Notes: generated by a model from the letters alone, not told the origin. Numbered from the stretch's first letter, positions 42,931-52,766 are shown. The stretch: 64,000 bases of DNA from Nitrospirillum pindoramense (GCF_007827955.1 NZ_VITR01000001.1:372001-436000); one strand, 5' to 3'. Made by a program: numbers and translations.

Positions 42931-45876
42931 ATGCGAAAGACTCATGCGAAGTCCGCCCCTGAGGCGGCGCTCCGCTCGGGCCGTGCGTCGGCCCTGGCGG
43001 CGGGGGCCGCCATGGTGGCCTTGATGGTGGGTGGTCAGGCGCTGGCGCAGACGTCGGCCGCGGACGACCTCCAGGAAATCGTCGTCACCGGTTCCCGCAT
43101 CAAGCAGGCGAACCTGACGACCGCCAGCCCCCTGACCACGGTGGGCCAGCAGGAACTGCAGTACCAGGGCACGACCAATATCGAGAACGCCCTGAACCGC
43201 CTGCCCCAGGTGACGGCGGATTCAAACGAGAACGGCTCCAACGGCTCCGACGGTACCGCGCGCGTCAACCTGCGCAACCTGGGTTCCAACCGCAACCTGG
43301 TGCTGATCGACGGCCAGCGCATGCTGCCGGTCGAGATGAACGACCTGAACTTCATCCCCACCGCGATGGTGGACCGGGTGGACGTGGTGTCGGGCGGCGC
43401 CTCGGCGGTCTATGGTTCGGACGCCGTTTCGGGCGTCGTGAACTTCATCCTGCGCAAGAACCTGGACGGTGTCCGCGCCGACCTGCAGTACACCATCGCG
43501 CAGCATGACAATGGCAACACCGCCCTGCGGTCGTTGAGCCAGGCCAAGGGCTTCCAGACGGCGCCGGACGAGGTTTGGGACGGCATCAAGAAGAACATCA
43601 GTGTCGCCGCCGGCAAGAACTTCGACAACAACAAGGGTAACGTCACCCTGTTCGCCGGCTATCAGTATTCCATGCCGGTGACGCAGAATAAGCGTGACTA
43701 TTCCAACTGCGACCTGAACCTGGCCACCGCTGACACCTTCACCTGCGGCGGCTCCAGCAACAACCCCTATGGCCTGTTCTACCTGCTGAGCGGCCCGAAC
43801 GCCAACAGCCGCCTGGTCAACAGCAAGGACGGCACCAAGACCTGGGTGCCGTACGACAGCAGCTACGCCTACAACTACACGCCCACCAACTACATCCAGC
43901 GGTCGGACAAGCGCGAAAACGCGGGCGTGCAGGCCCATTATGAATTTGCCAAGGAAGTCGAAGCCTATGGCAGCTTCATGTACATGAACGACCACACCTT
44001 CTCGCAGGTGGCGCCATCGGCCCTGTTCCAGGGCACGACCTTCAACATCAACTGCGACAATCCGCTGATGTCGGCCTCGCAGGCGTCCACGCTGTGCGGC
44101 ACCGCCGCCGGCACGCCCACCGACGCCCAGAGCTTCATCGGCTATCGCCTGACCGGCCCCGGCAGCCAGCCGCGCCGCGACGACCTGCGTCACATCGATT
44201 ACCGCGGCACCTTCGGCCTGCGCGGCGAGGTCTGGGACGGTTGGAACTACGACGCCAACTTCCTGTATTCCAAGACCATCGTTAATGAGACGTACCTGAA
44301 CAACGTCGACAACACCAAGGCCCAGCGCGCGCTGGAGGTGGTGAACGTCAACGGGGTGCCGACCTGCAAGTCCGTCATCGACGGCACCGACCCGACCTGC
44401 GTTCCCATCAACGTCTTCCAGTACAACGGCATCAGCAGCGCCGGTTACAATTACCTCTATTCCCCCAGCCATACCCATGACGCCGAAACGGAAAAGGTGG
44501 CCAGCCTGTCGCTGACCGGCGACCTGGGGCAATATGGGGTGAAGAGCCCGTGGGCCGCCAAGGGCGCCGCGCTGGCCCTGGGCTTTGAGCACCGGGAAGA
44601 GACGCTGAACTTCACCGCCGACGCGGTGGCGCAGGCCGGCGGCACCATGCCGTCCTCGGGCGCCCTCAGTGTCAACGAAGGCTACATGGAACTGCAGGTC
44701 CCCCTGGTCCAGGACAAGCCCCTGGTGCAGGATCTGCTGTTCAACACCGGCTATCGCTATTCCAAGTACGATTACCTGGACAGCGGCGTCAGCACCTACA
44801 AGTTCGAACTGCAATACGCCCCGGTGACGGACATCCGCTTCCGCGGCAGTTATAACCGCGCCGTCCGCGCGGCCAGCATCTCCGAACTGTACGCGCCGCA
44901 GTCGGTGGGCAACGTCTCCGCCCAGGATCCTTGCTCCGGGTCCAGCCCGACGGCCTCGCTGGCGCAGTGCGCCCTGACCGGCGTCTCGGCCGCCCAGTAT
45001 GGCAAGATCGCCGAGTGCCCGACGGACCTCTGCTCCGCCCAGGGTGGCGGCAACCCGGCGCTGAAGCCGGAGACGGCCGACACCTTCACCGCCGGCGTGG
45101 TGCTGACGCCGACCTTCCTGCCCAATTTCTCCGCCACGCTGGACTATTACAACATCACCGTGGACGGCTACATCGCCGGCGTGGATGCCCAGACGGCCAT
45201 CAACCAGTGCGCCACCACCGGCAGTTCCTACTTCTGCGGCCTGTTCCACCGCGATCCCAAGTCCGGCGTGCTGTTCGGCACCGACGGCTACATCAAGTCG
45301 ACCAACCAGAACACCGGTTTCCTGAAGACCTCCGGCGTCGACGTCGACCTGTCGTACAAGCTGGAGCTTGAGGACATCGTCAACCACAACTGGGGCAGCC
45401 TGGACTTCAACCTCAACGGCACCGTGCTGCTGACCAGCGAGACGGAGCAGCTGCCGGGCCTGGGCACCTATGACTGCACCGGCCTGTTCGGCCCCACCTG
45501 CGGCCAGCCCAGCCCGCGGTGGCGCCACCAGTTCCGCACCACGTGGTCCAGCCCCTGGGTCCCGGCCACGGTGTCGGTCAACTGGCGCTTCATCGGCCCG
45601 ACGACGCTGTCCAGCAACACGGCCAACGCCTTCCTCACCTCCGACTATGTCGGCATCAACGCCCGGCTGCCGTCGTACAGCTACTTCGACGTGGCGATGA
45701 CCTACAAGATGACCGACTACCTGTCGCTGCGCGCGGGTGTGAACAACATCCTCGACCGCGACCCGCCGGCCATCTCGTCGGGCCTGCTCAGCAGCTTCGG
45801 CAACGGCAACACCTACCCTGGCATCTACGACCCGCTGGGCCGCGTCATCTTCGTCGGCGCGACGGTGGAGTTCTAA
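42931..45876 (+). CDS. TonB-dependent receptor 2
   Basis: 981 residues. A long signal peptide ends near GGQALAQ (about 39). DLQEIVVTGSRIKQANLTTASPL marks the TonB-box/plug entry, NIENALNRLPQVTADSNENGSNG and VNLRNLGSNRNLVLIDGQRM the plug core, and VDVVSGGASAVYGSDAVSGVVNFILRKN the plug end. A barrel follows with several Cys pairs in loops (CDNPLMSASQASTLCG; CATTGSSYFCG; CTGLFGPTCG). The final strand ends VIFVGATVEF. This plug type (GSNRNLVLIDG) is common in sphingomonad and Caulobacter nutrient receptors and differs from receptor 1. GGGAGATAAAA precedes the ATG. It is a single-gene unit with its own terminator. Confidence 0.92.
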   Translation: MRKTHAKSAPEAALRSGRASALAAGAAMVALMVGGQALAQTSAADDLQEIVVTGSRIKQANLTTASPLTTVGQQELQYQGTTNIENALNRLPQVTADSNENGSNGSDGTARVNLRNLGSNRNLVLIDGQRMLPVEMNDLNFIPTAMVDRVDVVSGGASAVYGSDAVSGVVNFILRKNLDGVRADLQYTIAQHDNGNTALRSLSQAKGFQTAPDEVWDGIKKNISVAAGKNFDNNKGNVTLFAGYQYSMPVTQNKRDYSNCDLNLATADTFTCGGSSNNPYGLFYLLSGPNANSRLVNSKDGTKTWVPYDSSYAYNYTPTNYIQRSDKRENAGVQAHYEFAKEVEAYGSFMYMNDHTFSQVAPSALFQGTTFNINCDNPLMSASQASTLCGTAAGTPTDAQSFIGYRLTGPGSQPRRDDLRHIDYRGTFGLRGEVWDGWNYDANFLYSKTIVNETYLNNVDNTKAQRALEVVNVNGVPTCKSVIDGTDPTCVPINVFQYNGISSAGYNYLYSPSHTHDAETEKVASLSLTGDLGQYGVKSPWAAKGAALALGFEHREETLNFTADAVAQAGGTMPSSGALSVNEGYMELQVPLVQDKPLVQDLLFNTGYRYSKYDYLDSGVSTYKFELQYAPVTDIRFRGSYNRAVRAASISELYAPQSVGNVSAQDPCSGSSPTASLAQCALTGVSAAQYGKIAECPTDLCSAQGGGNPALKPETADTFTAGVVLTPTFLPNFSATLDYYNITVDGYIAGVDAQTAINQCATTGSSYFCGLFHRDPKSGVLFGTDGYIKSTNQNTGFLKTSGVDVDLSYKLELEDIVNHNWGSLDFNLNGTVLLTSETEQLPGLGTYDCTGLFGPTCGQPSPRWRHQFRTTWSSPWVPATVSVNWRFIGPTTLSSNTANAFLTSDYVGINARLPSYSYFDVAMTYKMTDYLSLRAGVNNILDRDPPAISSGLLSSFGNGNTYPGIYDPLGRVIFVGATVEF

Positions 45877-45900
45877 GGCCTGGGCCTGGAACGAAGATAT

Positions 45901-45932
45901 CCCCGCCCGGATGGTCCCGGGCGGGGTTTTTT
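45901..45932 (+). terminator. Rho-independent terminator
   Basis: A ten-base stem CCCCGCCCGG / CCGGGCGGGG with a six-base loop is followed by six Ts, 24 bases after the receptor 2 stop. Confidence 0.95.
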
Positions 45933-46111
45933 GTTGGAAAGCGGACCATCCGCGCCACAAAATGTCGTTTGAAACGGCTAGGGCAGTTAAGCTGTTGACG
46001 CCCGCGCTGATCGGTGTCCAAACAGCTTCCGGTCAATGTGTGCCAGCCCCGGGGCAAGGGGCGGCCCATTGAGGCAGGGGGCGAAAACACGTTCTACATG
46101 GGGACTGCTTT

Positions 46112-47527
46112 ATGACGTTCTGGACGCGCCGTAAGGCGTTGGACGCTTTGGCCCACGTCGACCAAAGCCGGCAGTTGCGCAAAACCTTGAGCTGGCCGCA
46201 CCTGGTGGCCCTGGGCATCGGTGGCATCATCGGCACCGGCATCTACACCCTAACCGGCATCGGCGCCGAACGCGCCGGCCCCGCCGTCATCCTGGCCTTC
46301 GCCGCCTGCGGCATCCTCTGCGCCTTCGCGGCCCTGACCTACGCCGAAATGGCCACCATGATGCCGGCTGCCGGCAGTGCCTACACCTACACCTACTCGG
46401 TGCTGGGTGAGGGGCTGGCCTGGATCGTCGGCTGGTCCCTGGTGCTGGAGTATGCCGTCACCTGCAGCGCCGTGGCGGTGGGCTGGTCGGGCTACATGGT
46501 CGGCCTGCTGGAAAGCATGGGCATACACCTGCCCAAGGAACTCATCGCGGGACCCTACGCCGGCGGTTGGATCAACCTGCCGGCCGTCGTCATCACCGCA
46601 CTGGTCACGGCCCTGCTGGCCAAGGGCGCCAAGGAGAGCGCCACGGTCAACATCGCCCTGGTCGCCATCAAGATCATCGCCCTGGCCGTGTTCGTCGGCC
46701 TGACGGTGTTCAGCCTGGTGCCGGAGAATTTCACGCCTTTCATGCCCTATGGCTTCGTCTCCCACATGGACGACACCGGCCATGTGCGCGGCGTGATGGC
46801 GGCGGCGGCCATCGTCTTCTTCGCCTTTTTCGGCTTCGACGCCGTGTCGACCTCGGCGGAAGAGGTGAAGAACCCCGGCCGCGACCTGACCATCGGCATC
46901 CTGGGCTCCATGGTCATTTCCACCATCATCTATATGATCGTGGCCGCCTGCGCCGTGGGTGCCTGGCCCTTCGCCGAGTTCGCCGCCAGTGGCGAGCCGC
47001 TGGCCTTCATCCTGCGCAGCCTGAATCACCCGGGCGCCGCCTGGGCCATCGGGGCCGCCGCCATCGTTGCCCTGCCCAGCGTCATCCTGGTGATGATGTT
47101 CGGCCAGACCCGCGTGTTCTTCGTCATGTCGCGTGACGGCCTGCTGCCCCGTGGCCTCAGCGACCTGGGGCCCGACCGCCGCTCGCCGGTGAAGGTCACC
47201 TTGCTGGTCGGCCTGTTCGTGGCCCTGTTCGGCGGCTTCCTGCCGCTGGCCACCATCGCGGAACTGTCGAACGCCGGCACCCTGGCGGCCTTCATCTCCG
47301 TGTCGGTCTGCGTCATGGTGCTGCGAGTGACCAAGCCCGACCTGCCCCGCCTGTTCCGCTGCCCCGCCGTGTGGGTGGTGGCGCCGCTGGCGGTCATCGG
47401 CTGCCTTTACTTCCTGTACTCCCTGCCGGGCACCACGTTGCGCAACTTCGCCATTTGGCACGTGGTCGGCCTGGTGATCTACCTGGCCTACAGCCGCCGG
47501 ACCAGCCTGCTGAACAAGGCCGCGTAA
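46112..47527 (+). CDS. APC-family amino-acid permease (cationic amino-acid transporter type)
   Basis: 471 residues with about 12 membrane helices. The conserved first helix GIGGIIGTGIYTLTGI is near 36-51, followed by YAEMATMMPAAGSAYTYTY, a loop YIVWGWSLVLEYAVT-like segment, FFAFFGFDAVSTSAEEVKNPGRD near 235-257, and MSRDGLLPRGLSDLGPDRRSPV. It is close to the YfnA/CAT branch and would import amino acids by proton symport. It has no evident link to sugar use, though it is inserted between arabinose genes. The ribosome site (GGGGACTGCTTT) is weak. The gap upstream (45933-46111) holds a TTGACG at about 45993 but no clear -10. Confidence 0.88.
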   Translation: MTFWTRRKALDALAHVDQSRQLRKTLSWPHLVALGIGGIIGTGIYTLTGIGAERAGPAVILAFAACGILCAFAALTYAEMATMMPAAGSAYTYTYSVLGEGLAWIVGWSLVLEYAVTCSAVAVGWSGYMVGLLESMGIHLPKELIAGPYAGGWINLPAVVITALVTALLAKGAKESATVNIALVAIKIIALAVFVGLTVFSLVPENFTPFMPYGFVSHMDDTGHVRGVMAAAAIVFFAFFGFDAVSTSAEEVKNPGRDLTIGILGSMVISTIIYMIVAACAVGAWPFAEFAASGEPLAFILRSLNHPGAAWAIGAAAIVALPSVILVMMFGQTRVFFVMSRDGLLPRGLSDLGPDRRSPVKVTLLVGLFVALFGGFLPLATIAELSNAGTLAAFISVSVCVMVLRVTKPDLPRLFRCPAVWVVAPLAVIGCLYFLYSLPGTTLRNFAIWHVVGLVIYLAYSRRTSLLNKAA

Positions 47528-47546
47528 GGCGCCGCCCCGTAAACGG

Positions 47547-47584
47547 AAAGGGCGCCAACCCTGGTGGATTGGCGCCCTTTTCTT
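47547..47584. terminator. Bidirectional terminator between convergent genes
   Basis: A 12-base stem AAAGGGCGCCAA / TTGGCGCCCTTT with a ten-base loop; T-rich tails flank it on both strands, so it serves the permease and the convergent secreted-protein gene. Confidence 0.93.
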
Positions 47585-47600
47585 TTGACCATGCGGAAGC

Positions 47601-49385
47601 TTACTTCCGCCGCGCCTCGCCCCAGGCTTTAGCCTGGCGGATGTAGTCGGCCATGGCGGCGCGCTCCTTGGTGAAGGTGTCGTCGACCACGGTGATGGTG
47701 GGAATGGCGCGCTGGTGCGGGGGAATCTCGGTCTTGTAGGTGCCGAAGCCCGCCTCGTGCACGCCGGTGCTGCCCCGGCCGGGGGCTGGGCGGCTGAGGT
47801 GCTGATAGTTGCGGATGTGGTCGTCGCAGGCGGCCGGGGCCAGGGTGTAGCGGGTCACATGGCTCATGGGGATGAAGGCCATCTGGGCGTCGTACAGCAT
47901 CTCCCCCACCGGCGGGATGCCGGGATGGCGCTGGGCCAGATCTTGCACCAGTTGCCGCGTGCCCTCATGCATGTCGGCCTTGGTGTTGTTGAGGGCCGCC
48001 CCGGCGATGTCCAGGAAATAGCCGTCGACGCCGAACTGCGTGATGGTGGCGGAGATGCGCGCCCCCAGCCAGCGGCGCCAGGACGCGACGCCCAGGTTCA
48101 TGAAGGGCATCCACCCCTCGCCGGAGCGGTCGTTGTCCCAGTCCACCCAGTTCAGGTCGAAGGCGTCGCCGTCCACCCGCTCCGTCGTCGCGTCGGCGAA
48201 CAGCTTGAACTCCTCCCACACCTTGTTGGCGCTGTTGGTGCCGAACATGGGGACGATGCGGAAGCCCAGCTTCTGCGCCTGGCTGACCAGGTGCTTGAAG
48301 CCGTCCACCCCGCCCATGCGCGGGTCGGGCTGGTACAGCGGATAGTTCCAGTAATAGCGGCCGTCCCAGGCCGGCAGGAACACCATGACGCGCTTCGGCT
48401 CGATCTGCGTGGCGGCCCAGCGCAGGATCTCCAGCATGCGGGCGTAGTCGTTGAAGATGTAGCCGGTCCAATGCGCGCCGTGGATGCTCAGCACCAGGTC
48501 CACCTCCCGCATCCACGCCGGCATATCGGCCCGCGTGGCCAGTTTGGGGATGCCGTAGGTCTTTTCCACATGGGCGAAATGGTCGGCCGCCGCCGCCGCG
48601 TAGTCCGCCGCCGGTCCCACCCGCCAGGGCGGCGTCGCCAGGCTGTTGGACTTGGCCCAGCCCTCGCCCTCATGGATCAGTTCCACGCGATAGCCATCCG
48701 GCCCCGGCTGGAAGAAGAAGCGGCAGGTGCGCACGGCGCTCTGCCGCGCCGACAGGGCGTAGTGGCGACCGTCGGCGGCCTTCAGCACGGCCAGGGGGGT
48801 GGCAACGCCCTGGAAGAAATTGGGATACTCGAAGACCTTCTCATCATCCTTCAGGTCGGTGAAGTCCTGGCCGGAGACGGAGATTTCACCACGCGGCAGG
48901 CCGCGCGCCACGGTGGTGATGGATTTTACCGGGTGCTGGGCCTCCGCCCGCGCGGTCCATTGCACCGTGCCGTCGCTCTCCACCGCGAACTCGGCCACCA
49001 GCTTGCCCGGCGCCTTTTCCTGGCCGCCGGCCCAGAGGAAGCCGTCGCAGGTCAGCGTGGTGCGGTTGCCGTCGCGCACCACGCGCGTCACCGTGGGGTC
49101 GATGGCGTAGGCGTTCTCATAGGTCTGTACCCTGAAGCCCATCAGCAGCGGGCCCACCTGCACCGACGCCTCGGGAAAGTCGAAGCTGAACTGCAGCACC
49201 GCCTCGCCCCTGGCGGGGGTGTAGACGCCGCTGCGCGAGGTCAGTAGCTGCAGGTCCGGGCTGGCGGCGGCGCCCGCACTAGGGGCGGCCGTACCGGCAG
49301 TGGTGGCAAGCGCCACGGCGGTGCCGGCACCGCTGGTCAACAGGGCGCGGCGGGTGACGCCGTGGGGCGCGGGGAAGGGGGGCAC
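47601..49385 (-). CDS. Tat-exported protein, probable glycoside hydrolase of unassigned family
   Basis: About 594 residues. The start is fixed at GTG 49385 by AAGGAGA eight to nine bases upstream; an ATG farther upstream would bury the signal. The N-terminus carries a twin-arginine signal (VTRRALLTSGAGTAVALA). An N-terminal beta domain with FSFDFPEASVQVGPLLMGF and LTCDGFLWAGGQEK is followed by a region that looks like a TIM barrel: HGAHWTGYIFNDYARMLEIL, VMVFLPAWDGRYYWNYPLY, GFRIVPMFGTNSANKVW, FDLNWVDWDND and QFGVDGYFLDIAGAALNN. The aspartates in the last two blocks could be catalytic. It resembles DUF6259-like/alpha-glycosidase-type folds, but I cannot assign a family. It is divergent from GH51. 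Confidence 0.6.
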   Translation of the reverse strand: MPPFPAPHGVTRRALLTSGAGTAVALATTAGTAAPSAGAAASPDLQLLTSRSGVYTPARGEAVLQFSFDFPEASVQVGPLLMGFRVQTYENAYAIDPTVTRVVRDGNRTTLTCDGFLWAGGQEKAPGKLVAEFAVESDGTVQWTARAEAQHPVKSITTVARGLPRGEISVSGQDFTDLKDDEKVFEYPNFFQGVATPLAVLKAADGRHYALSARQSAVRTCRFFFQPGPDGYRVELIHEGEGWAKSNSLATPPWRVGPAADYAAAAADHFAHVEKTYGIPKLATRADMPAWMREVDLVLSIHGAHWTGYIFNDYARMLEILRWAATQIEPKRVMVFLPAWDGRYYWNYPLYQPDPRMGGVDGFKHLVSQAQKLGFRIVPMFGTNSANKVWEEFKLFADATTERVDGDAFDLNWVDWDNDRSGEGWMPFMNLGVASWRRWLGARISATITQFGVDGYFLDIAGAALNNTKADMHEGTRQLVQDLAQRHPGIPPVGEMLYDAQMAFIPMSHVTRYTLAPAACDDHIRNYQHLSRPAPGRGSTGVHEAGFGTYKTEIPPHQRAIPTITVVDDTFTKERAAMADYIRQAKAWGEARRK

Positions 49386-49530
49386 GGATGACGTCTCCTT
49401 GTTCCGGCTTGTTATTTTCCGGCGGCTTATTTTCCAGCGGCGGGGCGAACCCGAATGGTTTACAACCAAGCCGTTGCCCGATAGTAATATTATACGACTT
49501 TAAAAAACACCACAGGGAGTGCCCCGAGGA

Positions 49531-51126
49531 ATGACCCGTATCCTGCGCCCCGCCGGACGTCTCGCCGTTGCCGCCTTGCTGGCCGGCACCGCCTTGGCCA
49601 CGGCCACCGCCGCCATCGCCGCCGGTTCCGCCGCCACCGTGGCGGTTCAGGCCGACCATCCCGGCGCGGTCATCGCCCCGGCGATCTACGGCCAGTTCGC
49701 GGAGCATCTGGGCACGCAGATTTATGGCGGCATCTGGGTGGGGCCGGATAGCCCCATTCCCAACATCCGCGGCTATCGCAAGGACGTGGTGGAGGCGCTG
49801 AAGAACCTGCATGTCCCGGTGGTGCGCTGGCCCGGCGGCTGCTTTGCCGATGAATATCATTGGCGCGACGGCATCGGGCCCAAGGATCGCCGCCCCGTCA
49901 TCGTGAACACCAACTGGGGCGGGGTGGAAGAGAACAACGCCTTCGGCACCCATGAGTTCATGGACTTCTCGGAACTGATCGGTGCCGGCACCTACGTCAA
50001 CGGCAACCTGGGCAGCGGCAGCGTGCGCGAGATGGCCGACTGGGTCGCCTACATGACGGCGGACAACCACGGCACCCTGGTGCAGGAACGCCGCGCCAAC
50101 GGCCGGGACAAGCCCTGGACCCTGAACTGGTTCGCCGTGGGCAACGAGGTCTGGGGCTGCGGCGGCAACATGCGGGCCGATTACTACGCCGACCTGCTGC
50201 GCCAGACGCGGGTGTTCCTGAAGCCGGGCGCCGGCCAGCCGACGAAGTTCATCGCCGTCGGCCCCAGCGACGACGACACCGCCTGGACCGAAACCATCAT
50301 GGCCCGCGCGGGCAAGGAGATCGACGCGCTGTCCATGCATTATTACGACGTGGCGTCGTTCAACATGGTGCCCAAGGGCACCTGGGCCAAGAAGGGCTCC
50401 GCCACCGAGTTTGGTGAGGCGGAATGGTTCGCCAGCATCTTCGGCGCCTATCAGATCGGCACCTACATCAGCCACCACAGCGCCATCATGGACAAGTACG
50501 ACCCGGAAAAGCGGGTCGCCCTGGTGGTGGATGAATGGGGCACCTGGCATGACCCGACCCCCGGCAGCAATCCCGGCTTCCTGCAGCAGCAGAACACCCT
50601 GCGCGACGCGGTGGTGGCGGCCATCAGCCTGAACATCTTCCATGCCCATGCCGACCGCGTGCGCATGGCCAACATCGCCCAGATGGTCAACGTGCTGCAG
50701 GCCATGATCCTGACCGACGGGCCGCGCATGGTGCTGACCCCTACCTACCATGTCTTCGACATGTACAAGGGCTTCCAGGGCGCCACCAGCCTGCCCGTGA
50801 CCGTGACCGGCCCGGACTACAGCCAGGGTGGCCGCGCCGTCGCCGCCGTCAGCGCCTCCGCCGGCCGGGGCACCGACGGCGTCATCCGCCTGGCCCTGAC
50901 CAATGTCGACCCCAACAAGGCGGCCCCTGTGCAGGTGACGTTGGCCGGGTTGAAGGCGGGCAAGGTCACCGGCCGCATCCTGACGGCCCCGGCCATGAAC
51001 AGCGACAACACCTTCGACCATCCGCAAACGGTGGTGCCGGCGGCCTTCAGTGACGCCAAGCTGTCGGGCGACACCGTCAGCGTGACCTTGCCGGCCAAGT
51101 CTGTGGTCGTTCTGGAACTGAAATGA
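49531..51126 (+). CDS. GH51 alpha-L-arabinofuranosidase, exported
   Basis: About 531 residues. A Sec signal peptide (AALLAGTALATATAAIAAG) makes it periplasmic or secreted; many GH51 enzymes are cytoplasmic. The GH51 catalytic barrel shows IYGQFAEHLGTQIYGGIWVG, VVRWPGGCFADEYHWRDGIG, acid/base Glu206 (AVGNEVWGCGG) and nucleophile Glu335 (VVDEWGTWHD), plus IDALSMHYYDV. A C-terminal beta domain completes the usual length. It removes terminal L-arabinofuranose from arabinan or arabinoxylan side chains. I use ATG 49531; a GTG at 49519 is possible. It is coupled to GH27 by ATGA. The upstream region carries TTATACGA at 49490-49497. Confidence 0.95.
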   Translation: MTRILRPAGRLAVAALLAGTALATATAAIAAGSAATVAVQADHPGAVIAPAIYGQFAEHLGTQIYGGIWVGPDSPIPNIRGYRKDVVEALKNLHVPVVRWPGGCFADEYHWRDGIGPKDRRPVIVNTNWGGVEENNAFGTHEFMDFSELIGAGTYVNGNLGSGSVREMADWVAYMTADNHGTLVQERRANGRDKPWTLNWFAVGNEVWGCGGNMRADYYADLLRQTRVFLKPGAGQPTKFIAVGPSDDDTAWTETIMARAGKEIDALSMHYYDVASFNMVPKGTWAKKGSATEFGEAEWFASIFGAYQIGTYISHHSAIMDKYDPEKRVALVVDEWGTWHDPTPGSNPGFLQQQNTLRDAVVAAISLNIFHAHADRVRMANIAQMVNVLQAMILTDGPRMVLTPTYHVFDMYKGFQGATSLPVTVTGPDYSQGGRAVAAVSASAGRGTDGVIRLALTNVDPNKAAPVQVTLAGLKAGKVTGRILTAPAMNSDNTFDHPQTVVPAAFSDAKLSGDTVSVTLPAKSVVVLELK

Positions 51127-52667
51127 CCAAGCGTTTCCTTGGGCACGCCCCCGGGCGTGTCCTCGGGTGGGTTCTTGGCGTCCTGGCCGGTGTTCTTCTC
51201 ACCGGCCAGGCGTGGGGCGCCGATCTGATGGGCGACTGGGTCTTCCAGGCCGCACCGTCCTTTCCCCGTTTCACCAAGATGGTCATCCGCCACGACACCG
51301 ACGGCCTGCGGGGCACCATCACGTCCGAGTGGTATGGCGACCTGCCCATGCTGGACCTGAAAGCGGTGGGGGAGGGCCCGGCCGGGGAAAGGTTGGTCTT
51401 CCACATCGACAACGGCAATCCCAAGCTGAAGCCCCTGGACCTGACCCTGGCGCCGGATGGGTCGGGCATTCGGCTGACCGGCCAAGTCTGGTACGAGAAG
51501 CAGGACGCCACCGCCCATCGCGCGACGGCGGCGGAGATGGCGGCCCTGGACTTTCCCACGTATCCGCTGCTCGCCCCGGCCTATGTGCCCAGCAACGGCC
51601 TGGCGCGGACCCCGCCCATGGGGTGGAGCAGCTGGAACAAGTTCGCCGAGGCCATCGACGACAAGACGGTGCGGGAAATCGCCGACGCCCTGGTGCGCAG
51701 CGGCCTGCGCGATGCCGGTTATGTCTACGTCAACATCGATGACGGCTGGCAGGGCGACCGGGGGCCCGACGGTGTGCTGCATCCCAACGTCAAGTTCCCG
51801 GACATGAAGGCCCTGGCCGATTATGTCCACGCGCGGGGGCTGAAGCTGGGCATCTACAGCTCCCCCGGTCCCAAGACCTGCGCCGGCTACGCCGGCAGCT
51901 ACGGCCATGTCGAGCAGGATGCCCGCACCTGGGCGGAATGGGGCGTCGATTACCTGAAATACGACCTCTGCTCGGGCGAGGGCTTCTACCACACGGCGGA
52001 GACGGTGCGGGCGGTATACCAGCAAATGGGGGCCGCGCTGAACGCCACCCGCCGCCCCATCGTCTACAGCCTGTGCGAATACGGCCGGTTCGACGTCGGC
52101 GCCTGGGGCCGCGACGTCGGCGGCAACCTGTGGCGCACCACCGGGGATATCGAGGACAGCTACGCCAGCATGGCGGCCATCGGCTTCGACAAGAACGGCG
52201 TGCCCCGCCACACCGGCCCCGGCGGCTGGAACGATCCCGACATGCTGGAGGTCGGCAACGGCGGCATGACGACCGAGGAGTACCGCACCCACATCAGCCT
52301 GTGGGCCCTGATGGCCGCCCCCCTGCTGATGGGCAACGACGCCCGCTCCATGACCCGGGACACGCTGGCCCTGCTGGGCAATGCCGAGGTCATCGCCATC
52401 GACCAGGACCCGCTGGGCCGCCAGGGCTTGCCGGTGCGCAAGCGGGATGGGATGGAGATCTGGACCCGGCCCCTGGCCGATGGCTCGGTCGCCGTGGGGT
52501 TGTTCAACCGCACGGACACGCCGGTGGCCATAACGGCCGATTGGCCCGCCCTGGGCCTGGGCGACCATCCCAAGGTGCGCGACCTGTGGGCTCACCGCAG
52601 CGTGGCGCCGAACGCCGCCCACATGGTGCCGGCGCACGGCGTGGTGCTGTTGCGGGCAAAACCGTAG
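51123..52667 (+). CDS. GH27 alpha-galactosidase / beta-L-arabinopyranosidase with extra N-terminal domain
   Basis: 514 residues with a Sec signal (VLGVLAGVLLTGQAWG). Residues about 34-150 form an all-beta-looking domain (GDWVFQAAPSFPRFTKMVIRHD) not part of GH27. The catalytic domain starts NGLARTPPMGWSSWNKF near 160, with VNIDDGWQGDRG, nucleophile Asp281 (YLKYDLCSG) and acid/base Asp342 (TTGDIEDSY), then GGWNDPDMLEVG and MGNDARSM. A C-terminal beta domain follows. GH27 contains alpha-galactosidases and beta-L-arabinopyranosidases; with GH51 as operon partner the latter is credible, but residues do not settle it. Translation is coupled to GH51. Confidence 0.9.
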   Translation: MTKRFLGHAPGRVLGWVLGVLAGVLLTGQAWGADLMGDWVFQAAPSFPRFTKMVIRHDTDGLRGTITSEWYGDLPMLDLKAVGEGPAGERLVFHIDNGNPKLKPLDLTLAPDGSGIRLTGQVWYEKQDATAHRATAAEMAALDFPTYPLLAPAYVPSNGLARTPPMGWSSWNKFAEAIDDKTVREIADALVRSGLRDAGYVYVNIDDGWQGDRGPDGVLHPNVKFPDMKALADYVHARGLKLGIYSSPGPKTCAGYAGSYGHVEQDARTWAEWGVDYLKYDLCSGEGFYHTAETVRAVYQQMGAALNATRRPIVYSLCEYGRFDVGAWGRDVGGNLWRTTGDIEDSYASMAAIGFDKNGVPRHTGPGGWNDPDMLEVGNGGMTTEEYRTHISLWALMAAPLLMGNDARSMTRDTLALLGNAEVIAIDQDPLGRQGLPVRKRDGMEIWTRPLADGSVAVGLFNRTDTPVAITADWPALGLGDHPKVRDLWAHRSVAPNAAHMVPAHGVVLLRAKP

Positions 52668-52766
52668 GTGGTAGCGTTAACATCGCCCCGGACATTTTTA
52701 TTCGGGAAATGCTATGATGGGGAATGGCGTTCCGCCCCATCTCTGCCTTCCGACTGAAACCGCCGC

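Noticed and set aside
43222-45960. A 900-codon open frame antisense to TonB receptor 2, and similar long antisense frames over the efflux, importer and nitrate genes
   Set aside because: They mirror the codon phase of real genes in GC-rich DNA, lack recognisable domains and ribosome sites, and their translations are low-complexity (Gly/Gln/Arg/His-rich).
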